Assembly: GCA_002683195.1 (NCBI GenBank)
Contig: NYSW01000010.1
Coordinates: forward strand, 15,281-50,496
Direction: 5' to 3'
DNA: 35,216 nt
Origin: Phycisphaerae bacterium
GTDB lineage: Bacteria > Planctomycetota > Phycisphaerae > Phycisphaerales > SM1A02
Under the pieces are notes generated by a model. That model made no database searches and was not told the DNA's origin. It saw only the letters and a program-made list of their open reading frames with translations. A program made the translations under genes and the position numbers. This document shows, piece after piece, positions 18,226 to 25,630 of the stretch. Every line of letters starts with the position of its first letter. Position 1 is the stretch's first letter.

Positions 18226-19737
18226 TCAGCGTCCTCGGCGGCCGTCGGCAGCGTCGTCCTTGTCGCTGAACGGCTCTGGAAGCGTGGGAGTGGCGATCAC
18301 CGGAGCTTCGTATTCCACCGGATATCCAGGGCGAGGGCGGTACATCGACTCGATCCATCGAATTGATTCCCGGAGAAGGCGTTGATTGCCTCGGGTGAAG
18401 ATCGGTCTCCAGCCCTTCACGTCCGGATGGGGAAATCGTGCCTCATTGCGGGGCAGGGCATATTGGATCAGCAGGGAGCGGCCGGGATTCTCCCAGTCGA
18501 TCAGCGGCAGATCCAGTTCGTTCCAGCGTTCGAGAACCAGCAGGTTGGTGTACCGGACCCGTTCGGATTTGGAGCCTCGGCGGTGGAGGAAGAAGCGGCC
18601 GGCATCGAGGCCTCCGTGGCACCGGCTGGTCGCACAATTCGGAATGAGCCAGCCGTCGTGGATTCTCTGCCGGAAGAGATTCAGGGCCGGAGGTTCGCTT
18701 TGCACCTCGATTCGGGGGTAGAACTCCCGAGCCTTCAGTTTGAACATCAGGTCGACCACTTCGAGCGGATCCGCCCGGAAGAGTCGGGTTCGACCGGCAC
18801 TGTCTCCGGGAATCAGAGAGTTGCTGCCGTGTGCTTCCAGGAGGTCGCGAATGGTCTGGGGGCTGACATGCACTCGGGCGGGCGGGGCACCGAAGTCGAT
18901 TTCATAGACCCGGATCAGGTTCACGTCCTCTTCCGAGATGATCTCCTTGGGCAGGAGATCCTTGAGGTCCACGAGGCCGGTGTTGCCGGAATCCGCAGGG
19001 CGTTCGATGCTGCGGGCCGGTGGAAGGGTGTCGTTCTCGAGGGCGATCTGTGCTTCGACGATCCGTAGCAATTGGATGGCCTGAGGAAGTTGGATCGCTC
19101 TCACGATCTCGATCAATTCCTCGCGAGCCAGTTCGTACGAATCCTCTTCGAAGAGCCAGGAGGCGAGTTCGAATCGCCGGAGATACTGGTCCGGAGAGAT
19201 CTGCTCTCGGAAGCGGCGATACTTCTGCTCGATGGTGAGGTCCAGACGAGTCTGAACCACGCTCTCCCTCGGGAGGCGGGTGTTGACGCCTTCGATCTTG
19301 AGTATCACTTCGTCGTAGCCGTCCTCGACCAGCAGTCCGGCCAGGAGCGTCCCGTCTCGCATTTCGACCATTCCCGGGCACGGCTCGATCAGGTCCGTGA
19401 GTCGGATGATCCGCATCAATCTGGACTTGGAGAACGTCCTGATGCCGCCGGCTCGATTTCGGATCGTCAGGAGGGCCTCATCCTCATCGACCACCTCGCC
19501 GCAGGTCTCTTCGTAGCGATCTACCCAGAGGTGGACCCGTTGGGGCGCCTGGGCCGTGGCGACTTGCTTGATGGGGGTGGTTTCGGGCTCGGCGTCCGGG
19601 GGAATCGGTACCGGATCGACCGGGGTGGGCGGTTCCGTGGCGCCGAATCCGATTCCAAGCACCATGGTCATCACCGCGGCATGCCGTCCCAGTCGGAAGG
19701 CGATCTGGCTGAGCGGGGATGTGGTGGAAGTCTGCAT
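18226..19737 (-). CDS. Exported protein with a CX4CH haem-type motif, unknown function
   Basis: A 503-residue protein starting MQTSTTSPLS. A hydrophobic stretch at about 20-33 ending GFGA looks like a signal peptide, followed by a proline-rich linker (34-65). Two small beta segments (about 70-112 and 122-160) resemble repeated SH3-like units, and 170-235 is helical. Near the C-terminal third, C368 to H374 reads CATSRCH: two cysteines spaced by four residues followed by histidine. That is a CX4CH variant of the c-type haem site, and nearby segments recall planctomycete cytochrome-like exported proteins. The frame is open 69 codons upstream, but the signal peptide fixes the start near 19737, with GGAG about 11 bases ahead. 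Haem binding is unproven. Confidence 0.7.
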   Translation of the reverse strand: MQTSTTSPLSQIAFRLGRHAAVMTMVLGIGFGATEPPTPVDPVPIPPDAEPETTPIKQVATAQAPQRVHLWVDRYEETCGEVVDEDEALLTIRNRAGGIRTFSKSRLMRIIRLTDLIEPCPGMVEMRDGTLLAGLLVEDGYDEVILKIEGVNTRLPRESVVQTRLDLTIEQKYRRFREQISPDQYLRRFELASWLFEEDSYELAREELIEIVRAIQLPQAIQLLRIVEAQIALENDTLPPARSIERPADSGNTGLVDLKDLLPKEIISEEDVNLIRVYEIDFGAPPARVHVSPQTIRDLLEAHGSNSLIPGDSAGRTRLFRADPLEVVDLMFKLKAREFYPRIEVQSEPPALNLFRQRIHDGWLIPNCATSRCHGGLDAGRFFLHRRGSKSERVRYTNLLVLERWNELDLPLIDWENPGRSLLIQYALPRNEARFPHPDVKGWRPIFTRGNQRLLRESIRWIESMYRPRPGYPVEYEAPVIATPTLPEPFSDKDDAADGRRGR

Positions 19738-19891
19738 CGGATCATTCTCTCCGGCCTCGACGGGCAGGGCAAGGTTGAACAGCGCGGTAGTCTCCGTTCC
19801 GACCCGAACCAAGGGCTGAAACGGCCTTTGATTCTTCCATCCGCCCCTTGGGCCGGAAATCCGGCCTGATTCGCCTCGTCTGGAGATTCCC

Positions 19892-20884
19892 ATGAAACTC
19901 GGCGTCATGGCCGCACTCTTTGCCGGCCGAACCCTCGAAGACACCCTTGCCTACTGCGCGGAGAGTGGACTCGATGCCATTGAACTGCCGGTTGGTTCGT
20001 ATCCCGGCTCACCGTTCTTCGAGTCAGCCAAGGTCCTCGGTTCCCTGAAGGAGCAGAATCGGATCAAGAGTCTGGTCGCGGATCACGGATTGGAGATCTC
20101 GGGATTGGCCGTCCACGGAAATCCGGTCCATCCCTCGGGCCGCCAGGCCAAGGCCGATCATGCCGCATTCGAACGGGCGGTCAAACTGGCTCCCAAGCTC
20201 GGTACGGATGTGGTCATCACCTTCAGTGGTTGCCCGGGAGGTTCCAAGAATGACAAGACCCCGAACTGGGTGACCTGTGCCTGGCCGCCGGATTTCGCGG
20301 AGATCCTCGAATACCAGTGGACCGAAGTGCTGGTCCCGTACTGGGCCCAGCAGGCGAAACTGTGTCGAAAACTCGGCGTCCGGGTGGCCTGGGAAGCGCA
20401 CCCCGGCTTCTGTGCCTACAACCCGGACACGCTGATCAAACTGAGTGAAAAGTCGATGAAGGCCTCCGGGTTGAAGGGGAAGCCGGTTCTGGGCGCGAAC
20501 CTCGATCCATCGCACTTCTTCTGGCAGGGGATCGACCCGGTCGAGAGCGCCCGGGTCCTCGGTGAGGCAGGACTCCTCTTCTACGTTCATGCGAAGGACA
20601 CCCAGCTCAACCCCCAGCAAGGTCGGATCAACGGCTACAACGACGCTCGCCCCTACACCGATCTGGCTCAGCGATCCTGGAACTTCCGAACCTGCGGCTG
20701 GGGTCATGGGCATGACTTCTGGAAGCCATTCGTCTCCATGCTGCGGATTCAGGGATACGACCATGTGCTTTCTATCGAGCACGAGGACGCACTCATGTCC
20801 GTGGAAGAGGGGCTTCAGCGGGCGATTGAATTTCTCACGGAAGCGATGATCTTCGAGCCACCGGCGACGCCGTGGTGGACCTGA
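19892..20884 (+). CDS. Sugar phosphate isomerase/epimerase-like TIM-barrel protein
   Basis: A 330-residue protein of the xylose-isomerase-like/AP endonuclease 2 superfamily. The metal-binding pattern is visible: E168 (WEAHPG), D205 with H208 (NLDPSHFFW), H233 (YVHAKD) and E296 (SIEHED). Relatives isomerise or epimerise sugars or inositol derivatives; the substrate is unknown. The ATG at 19892 is preceded by TGGAGATT with about seven bases spacing, a good ribosome binding site. A 7-bp inverted repeat lies 25 bases upstream. It is a single-gene transcript ending at a strong terminator, and is divergent from the CX4CH gene. Confidence 0.87.
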   Translation: MKLGVMAALFAGRTLEDTLAYCAESGLDAIELPVGSYPGSPFFESAKVLGSLKEQNRIKSLVADHGLEISGLAVHGNPVHPSGRQAKADHAAFERAVKLAPKLGTDVVITFSGCPGGSKNDKTPNWVTCAWPPDFAEILEYQWTEVLVPYWAQQAKLCRKLGVRVAWEAHPGFCAYNPDTLIKLSEKSMKASGLKGKPVLGANLDPSHFFWQGIDPVESARVLGEAGLLFYVHAKDTQLNPQQGRINGYNDARPYTDLAQRSWNFRTCGWGHGHDFWKPFVSMLRIQGYDHVLSIEHEDALMSVEEGLQRAIEFLTEAMIFEPPATPWWT

Positions 20885-20918
20885 GATTCGACGGAACGTG
20901 AGGATCACCAAAGACGAC

Positions 20919-20960
20919 GACGACCGGCGGCCCCCGGAATGGCCGCCGGTCGTCTTTTTT
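20919..20960 (+). terminator. Rho-independent terminator after the TIM-barrel isomerase gene
   Basis: A 14-bp perfect GC-rich stem (20919-20932 paired with 20941-20954) with an eight-base loop is followed directly by six T residues (20955-20960). It ends the + strand transcript 35 bases after the stop. On the minus strand there is no comparable T tract, so it is one-directional. Confidence 0.9.
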
Positions 20961-20975
20961 CGTCCGCCGCGGCAT

Positions 20976-21203
20976 TCAGCCGACGCGGTCGATGAGTGTT
21001 CCCAGGCGTTCTCCCTTGGCAAGTTCGATGCCGAGTCGGAAGCCGCTGTCCGCGATGCTCTGGAGTTCGTCCAGGCCCGCTCGAGCCTCGTCGGTCAGAT
21101 TCCCCGAGGCGTCAAGCGCCTTGGCAAGTCCGTTGGAAGTCATGGTCCACCAGGCGGCGGTGGCGAGGAGATCAAGTCCCGAATCCGAGTGGTTCATGAA
21201 CAT
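20976..21203 (-). CDS. Small hypothetical protein (75 residues)
   Basis: An open frame of 75 residues with a protein-like composition: an amphipathic or hydrophobic N-terminal half containing LLATAAWW, then a helical segment ending GIELAKGERLGTLIDRVG. A second ATG two codons in is possible. I see no ribosome binding site. It is the only plausible gene between the terminator at 20960 and the gene at 21341. A 9-bp inverted repeat (21220-21228 and 21252-21260) lies just upstream. I recognise no family, and it could be spurious. Confidence 0.4.
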   Translation of the reverse strand: MFMNHSDSGLDLLATAAWWTMTSNGLAKALDASGNLTDEARAGLDELQSIADSGFRLGIELAKGERLGTLIDRVG

Positions 21204-21328
21204 GGTTCGTCGGGCGAGTGGGTGAAGATCGCTCGATTGGCGGGAAGTGGGTCTTCACCCCGTGGGTACCCCGGTCCATGACTTTTAAATCAGGATTTCT
21301 TCGCCTCTGTGATTCCGGTCTCGTTCGT

Positions 21329-21334
21329 TAGAAT
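21329..21334 (+). promoter_or_regulatory. Putative -10 element giving a leaderless transcript
   Basis: TAGAAT at 21329-21334 (five of six to consensus) is followed after six bases by the ATG at 21341, so transcription would start on or next to the start codon. No clear -35 is seen. Confidence 0.4.
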
Positions 21335-21340
21335 CGGGAC

Positions 21341-21898
21341 ATGACACCGAACGCCAGTCCGATGGGACAGGTCTATCTCGGCTTCCGCAGCCTCCTGGTG
21401 AAGATCGCCGTCTTCGTCGTGATGGCGGCTCTTCTGGCCTGGGCCCTCGGGGGCACGCTGTGGCCGAAGACCGTCACCCGGCTGGTCGGGGTGCCGGTGG
21501 TCGTCGACGGCACCATGATGACGCTCGTGGATCAGATCGGGGCCGAACGATCGACCTTCGGTCTGGGGGTCCTTGACTCCCAGGGAACGCTCGTCGAATG
21601 CTGGCCCCGGCCGGAATCCAAGACCCCGGAATGGATCGAAGCGTTGTCGCCGGTGTCGACCCCGGATGGGTCTGCCGGAGGGGTGGCGGCTCGGACGATC
21701 GAGCGGTGGACGGTCTGGTTCTTCGACGACGGTGAACGCCGGCTTCAGGGGCCCGGTCTCCGGTGCTTCGAGACCGAGAGCCGACTCGAAGCGGCGACGC
21801 AGCTCGATCGAATCGCCCGCGGACTGCCGCTGGAAGATCAGCCCGCGACCGAGGTCGAGACGGTTGAATCGGATGACGAGTCCTCGGCCTCGGATTGA
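21341..21898 (+). CDS. Hypothetical single-pass membrane protein
   Basis: A 185-residue protein with one transmembrane helix at about 20-40 (LVKIAVFVVMAALLAWAL), then a predicted outside domain with VDGTMMTLVDQ and an alternating beta pattern including ERWTVWFFDDGERR, and an acidic Ser/Asp tail. I do not recognise the family. The last 61 bases overlap convergent uppP, both genes using the overlap for low-complexity tails. The start has no leader ribosome binding site, consistent with the adjacent -10 element. Confidence 0.65.
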   Translation: MTPNASPMGQVYLGFRSLLVKIAVFVVMAALLAWALGGTLWPKTVTRLVGVPVVVDGTMMTLVDQIGAERSTFGLGVLDSQGTLVECWPRPESKTPEWIEALSPVSTPDGSAGGVAARTIERWTVWFFDDGERRLQGPGLRCFETESRLEAATQLDRIARGLPLEDQPATEVETVESDDESSASD

Positions 21899-22761
21899 TC
21901 CGGTCCGAACTGAACGACCCCGCCCAGCCAGAGACCCGCCAGAACCACGGCCAAGGCGATTCGGTACCAACCGAACGCGGCGAGTCCGTGCTTTGCCAGG
22001 TATCCCACCAGCCACTTGACCGCCAATGCCGCGGAGACGGTGGCGACGGCGATCCCCACCACGATCGGTGCGGCACCGAGGGCTGCGATCTCGTCGCCGC
22101 TCTTGAGAGCCTTGTAGACACAGGCTCCGCCGAGGGTCGGCAGGCCCAGCAGGAATGAGAATTCCGCCGCCTGCTTGGGGCGGAGTCCGACCAGCATGCC
22201 GCCGACGATGGTCATCATCGAACGGCTCGTTCCCGGCCACATCGCCACGCACTGCAGAAAGCCGACCAGCAGGGCCTGTTTCCAGGTCAGGTGCTCGATG
22301 TCGATGAAGCGGTCAGCGGAGTCGTCGCCGTCGGCGCTGGCGAAGACCCGGTCCTGCCATCGCTTCATCCCGAGAAGCACCAGTCCGCCGAGGGCGAGCG
22401 CGGCGATCACCGGCCACGGGCGGAAGAGCATGGATTCGATCAGGTCATCCAGGAGGACGCCGAAGACGGCGGCGGGCAGGAAGGCGATCACCAGGTTCGT
22501 GAACAGACGCCGGCCACCGGTGTTCTTTCCCAGAATGCCTTGGATCATCGACCAGACCCGAACGCGATACAAGCCGATCACGGCGAGGATCGCACCGCCC
22601 TGGATGATGATGTTGAACGCGTCCACCGCGGACTTGGTGTTCGCATCGCGGTCGAGGCCCAGAAGACTCGATGTGATGATCAGGTGTCCGGTGGAGGAGA
22701 CCGGGAGGTATTCGGTGATGCCTTCAACCAGGCCGAGGATGATCGCGTCGAGAATCGTCAT
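21838..22761 (-). CDS. uppP: Undecaprenyl-diphosphatase (UppP/BacA)
   Basis: A 307-residue integral membrane phosphatase that recycles undecaprenyl diphosphate to the monophosphate carrier used by MraY. Both signature motifs are intact: EGITEYLPVSSTGHL (13-27) and PGTSRS (176-181). Several hydrophobic helices follow the family pattern. Overexpression of this family gives bacitracin resistance. The ATG overlaps the ilvC stop (ATGA, 22758-22761), so it is translated from the ilvC transcript. The C-terminal tail is acidic and Ser-rich and overlaps a convergent gene. Confidence 0.94.
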   Translation of the reverse strand: MTILDAIILGLVEGITEYLPVSSTGHLIITSSLLGLDRDANTKSAVDAFNIIIQGGAILAVIGLYRVRVWSMIQGILGKNTGGRRLFTNLVIAFLPAAVFGVLLDDLIESMLFRPWPVIAALALGGLVLLGMKRWQDRVFASADGDDSADRFIDIEHLTWKQALLVGFLQCVAMWPGTSRSMMTIVGGMLVGLRPKQAAEFSFLLGLPTLGGACVYKALKSGDEIAALGAAPIVVGIAVATVSAALAVKWLVGYLAKHGLAAFGWYRIALAVVLAGLWLGGVVQFGPDQSEAEDSSSDSTVSTSVAG

Positions 22762-23876
22762 GGATGAGTCTTGTCCGAAGAGTTCTCCCCTTGATCGGCT
22801 CGCGTGGGGACCGTCGCCTGTGATTTGGCGTCTTCTTCGGCAAGCCAGGGCATCAGGCCCCGGACGGTGCGACCAGAGGTCTCCATGGGATGATTCGCAG
22901 TGTCGGTGCGATGGCGACGGAGGTCCGGGAAGTCGGAGTCCGCGTCGTCTCGAAGTCGAGCGGCAAACCGTCCATCGCGAATCTCAGCGAGGAGATCACG
23001 CATCCGGGATTTCACCGCGTCGTCGACCAGTCGAGGCGCTGCATGGTCGATCCCGAACTCCGCCGTGTTGCTGATTGCCGCTCGCATTCCGGCGAGACCT
23101 CGGTGATAGATCAGGTCGCAGACCTGCTTCAATTCGTGGCAACACTCGATGTAGGCGACTTCCGGTGGATAGCCGGCGTCGATCAGGATCTCATACGCGG
23201 CGGTCACGAGTCCGGTGACCCCGCCGCAAAGAACCGCCTGTTCCCCGAAGAGATCGGTCTCGGTTTCGTCCGCCACGCTGCCCACGATGGAACCTCCTCG
23301 GGTGCAGCCGAGGCCGGTGGTCCAGGCAAGGCAGATTCCGGCGGCATCAGTGATCGGCGTTCCCCGCATCTTCGAGGCATCGACTTCCTGATGGACCGAG
23401 ATGATCGCGGGGATGCCCTGGTCGAGCAGGAATCGTTCTCTGACCGTCCGACCCGGCCCCTTGGGGGCGACCAGGACGGCGCCCACGCCTTCTGGTGGCG
23501 TGATGTCTCCGTGATGCAGGCTGAACCCGTGGATCACTCCGAGGACCTGACCGGGTCTCACCACCTGCACCAGACTGGTTCTCCAGACCTCCCCGTGGAC
23601 CTCGTCCGGAAGGGCGATGATCACCAGATCGCTGCGACCCGCCGCTTCGGCGTGATCAAAGGTCTCAAAGCCGTCTTCTGCGGCTCTTTTCCGGGCGGCG
23701 GAGCCCGGGCGGCCTCCGATCACGACGGAAACTCCTGAATCACGAAGATTCAGGGCATGGGCTCGACCTTGGTTTCCGTAACCAAGGACCGAGGTCGTCC
23801 GCCCCGAATCGGCCAGCAAAGGCTCGATGGGGGCGTCTGCAGCGTGAATCACGGTTCCGCGAGAGGGGAGGGGCAT
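22758..23876 (-). CDS. ilvC: Ketol-acid reductoisomerase (IlvC)
   Basis: A 372-residue enzyme of valine, leucine and isoleucine synthesis. The NADPH-binding Rossmann motif is LGYGNQGRAHALNL, followed by GGRPGS, which favours the NADPH form. The class I C-terminal domain has DETETDLFGEQAVLCGG and AYIECCHELK, carrying the metal-binding acidic residues, and ISNTAEFG. A tail of about 35 polar residues exceeds the usual length. The start at 23876 is set by homology; the frame is open a further 31 codons with an unlikely proline-rich sequence. A -10-like TATCCT lies on the minus strand at 23890-23885, giving a very short leader. It is the first gene of an ilvC-uppP pair. Confidence 0.93.
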   Translation of the reverse strand: MPLPSRGTVIHAADAPIEPLLADSGRTTSVLGYGNQGRAHALNLRDSGVSVVIGGRPGSAARKRAAEDGFETFDHAEAAGRSDLVIIALPDEVHGEVWRTSLVQVVRPGQVLGVIHGFSLHHGDITPPEGVGAVLVAPKGPGRTVRERFLLDQGIPAIISVHQEVDASKMRGTPITDAAGICLAWTTGLGCTRGGSIVGSVADETETDLFGEQAVLCGGVTGLVTAAYEILIDAGYPPEVAYIECCHELKQVCDLIYHRGLAGMRAAISNTAEFGIDHAAPRLVDDAVKSRMRDLLAEIRDGRFAARLRDDADSDFPDLRRHRTDTANHPMETSGRTVRGLMPWLAEEDAKSQATVPTRADQGENSSDKTHP

Positions 23877-24012
23877 GGCGAGCGAGGATATCGAGGGTGG
23901 GGGAGGCGAGAACCATGGAGTCGGAAAATCCGAATGAAGTCGGGCTCTCGACCGGTCGATCTGACCCATGAGGCCCCCGTCGGGGTCCGCACCACTCTTT
24001 CGGATTCACAAG

Positions 24013-24477
24013 ATGCCGACCCTGCTTGACCGCGATCTTTCCGTTGAATCGACCCCGGATCACACCGTGGATCCTGACATGCTGATCGAGACCCTCCCGG
24101 GTCTTCGTCTGCTCTCCGACGGGCGGGAACGGCGGCGGCATCGTCGCTACGCGGTGAAGCCCATGTTCGCTTCCGTCAGAATTCAAGGCGAAGACCGGGG
24201 AATCATGGACGGGCATCTCCTCGACATCTCGATTGCCGGGGCGAGATTCGAGTCCGATGTTCGCTACGAAATCGGCGCCAGCCTTGAATTTGAAATCGAA
24301 CTGCCTGGCGGGGCTGCGACTCTTCGGGGCGTCGGGCATGCGGTTCGAGTCGTGGATGAAGTTCCCGCGACCGGTGATGTGCTGGTGGCGATCGAATTCG
24401 ATCGATTCGAAACTCGTCTGGATTCGGCCACTCTGACGCGATACCTCGAGCAGGGCTGTCTGCTCCGCGCGGCCTGA
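24013..24477 (+). CDS. PilZ-domain protein, predicted cyclic di-GMP receptor
   Basis: A 154-residue protein whose C-terminal 115 residues form a PilZ domain. The c-di-GMP binding RxxxR motif is seen at 41-45 (RRHRR) and the second motif DISIAGARF at 71-79. It would sense c-di-GMP and control an unknown output. There is no partner domain, so it is a stand-alone PilZ adaptor. The ATG at 24013 is chosen, but an in-frame ATG at 23968 adds 15 residues and cannot be excluded; neither has a clear ribosome binding site. It is divergent from ilvC and convergent with aroK. Confidence 0.82.
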   Translation: MPTLLDRDLSVESTPDHTVDPDMLIETLPGLRLLSDGRERRRHRRYAVKPMFASVRIQGEDRGIMDGHLLDISIAGARFESDVRYEIGASLEFEIELPGGAATLRGVGHAVRVVDEVPATGDVLVAIEFDRFETRLDSATLTRYLEQGCLLRAA

Positions 24478-24501
24478 GCTCGGGCTGGTGTCTTCGTCAA
24501 A

Positions 24502-25026
24502 TCAGCCGCGGGTGGCGAGTGCCATCACTGAACCGACCACGGCCGAGAGGCTGAGGTCGGTGACGTCGATTCGCTGGTCGGCGATCCGTTGGAAGACCGG
24601 CCGGCGGGCGATATCCATCGCTTTCATCTCGTCGAGTGGCGAAAGATCAGTAAGCGATGGGCGGCCCGGATCGTCACCGATTCGTCGGGTGAGAAGTTCC
24701 GGAGTGGAATCAAGCCACGCGATTCTTGCCCGTTGATCCTCGCGAGCGATGCGAAGGCAGGCTTCCGCCCCCGGGGCGATCGGCGTACCTCCGCCCAACG
24801 CGATGATCGATGGGGCGGGGCGTCCCAGAGTCTCTTTCAGTGCGATCAGCTCACCGGCCCGCCAGGCGTCCTCGCCTTGCTCGGCGAAGCAGGTGGCGGG
24901 ATCACATCCGACGATCTCGCCAGTGAGGTCATCGAGGTCGATGAACGAGCGCACCAGAAGATCGGCCGTCACGCGGCCAGCAGTGGATTTGCCGGTGCCG
25001 CGAAGGCCGATCAGGAACACGTTCAT
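24502..25026 (-). CDS. aroK: Shikimate kinase (AroK)
   Basis: A 174-residue kinase that phosphorylates shikimate in aromatic amino acid synthesis. The P-loop GLRGTGKST is at 7-15, the shikimate-binding FIDLDD at 28-33, and ALGGGT and the lid region GRPSL follow. Length is standard. It lies 39 bases after rpmH on the same strand, so the two are probably one operon, an unusual pairing. A GC-rich imperfect hairpin (about 25043-25060) lies in that gap but has no T tract. Confidence 0.92.
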   Translation of the reverse strand: MNVFLIGLRGTGKSTAGRVTADLLVRSFIDLDDLTGEIVGCDPATCFAEQGEDAWRAGELIALKETLGRPAPSIIALGGGTPIAPGAEACLRIAREDQRARIAWLDSTPELLTRRIGDDPGRPSLTDLSPLDEMKAMDIARRPVFQRIADQRIDVTDLSLSAVVGSVMALATRG

Positions 25027-25065
25027 CGTTTGAGCTCACACCGAGGCCGGGAACCGGCTCCGACG

Positions 25066-25209
25066 TCAGATGGTGGTCAGTCGCTTGCGACCGTCTCGAC
25101 GACGGCCGTTGATGATCTTCCGGCCGGCCTTGGTGGCCATGCGTGCTCGGAAGCCTGACTTTCGAATCTTCTTGATTCGGCTGGTCTTACGCGGGTAATG
25201 AAGGGCCAT
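25066..25209 (-). CDS. rpmH: 50S ribosomal protein L34 (bL34)
   Basis: A 47-residue, very basic protein. The stretch [14 protein letters not shown] followed by RRRDGRKRL is the L34 signature, and the length is normal. The start ATG at 25209 is followed by [10 protein letters not shown], a slightly different N-terminus from the common MKRTFQPS. The frame remains open upstream, but homology ends here. A promoter lies at 25272-25300. L34 is normally followed by rnpA; here aroK follows instead. Confidence 0.92.
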   Translation of the reverse strand: MALHYPRKTSRIKKIRKSGFRARMATKAGRKIINGRRRDGRKRLTTI

Positions 25210-25630
25210 GACGGTGCTCGGGCGGTGCTGGTGTCGGTCGCGAGGTCGACCCTCGCCGACTCGGATCGCGGAAGATATCAGGAACCGTGCCAGCGGTCCA
25301 TCCCCAGATCCAGAGATCCGACCAGGCGGGAGGCGTGCCGGTTGGGAATCCGGGCCCGAGCGTCCGATCATCCGCCGTCACGCCTCCGGAAGTCCAATAT
25401 GACCGGAGGTTGCCCGATTCCGCCTTGGACGGCTTGAAATGGACCTCTCACCCTTCGGAAGACGGCTATGCTCGGGTAGACGCGCGACTTCTCCGGCCGT
25501 CGACCGAAATGAGACCCGGTCGGCTTCCGGAGCATCCGCTCGTCCGGAATCTTTGTTTTGATACTCGGATTGAGGGTCGCGCGACCCCCGACTGGGCGTC
25601 TCCACCCGGATGGTGTGCTTCGTGGAACTC
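25210..25630 (+). other. Intergenic region between divergent rpmH and rnc
   Basis: About 420 bases with no supported gene. It holds the rpmH promoter (25272-25300) and, on the + strand, two weak -10-like elements that could serve rnc: TATGCT at 25467-25472 and GATACT at 25560-25565, neither with a matching -35. Open frames here show no protein-like sequence. Confidence 0.6.
25272..25300 (-). promoter_or_regulatory. Putative promoter of rpmH-aroK
   Basis: On the minus strand TGGACC (25300-25295) and TATCTT (25277-25272) are 17 bases apart, with TG one base before the -10. Transcription would start near 25265, about 56 bases ahead of the rpmH ATG. Confidence 0.45.

Noticed and set aside
25038..25062. 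GC-rich hairpin between rpmH and aroK
   Set aside because: The stem is imperfect and no T tract follows; an operon is more likely than termination.
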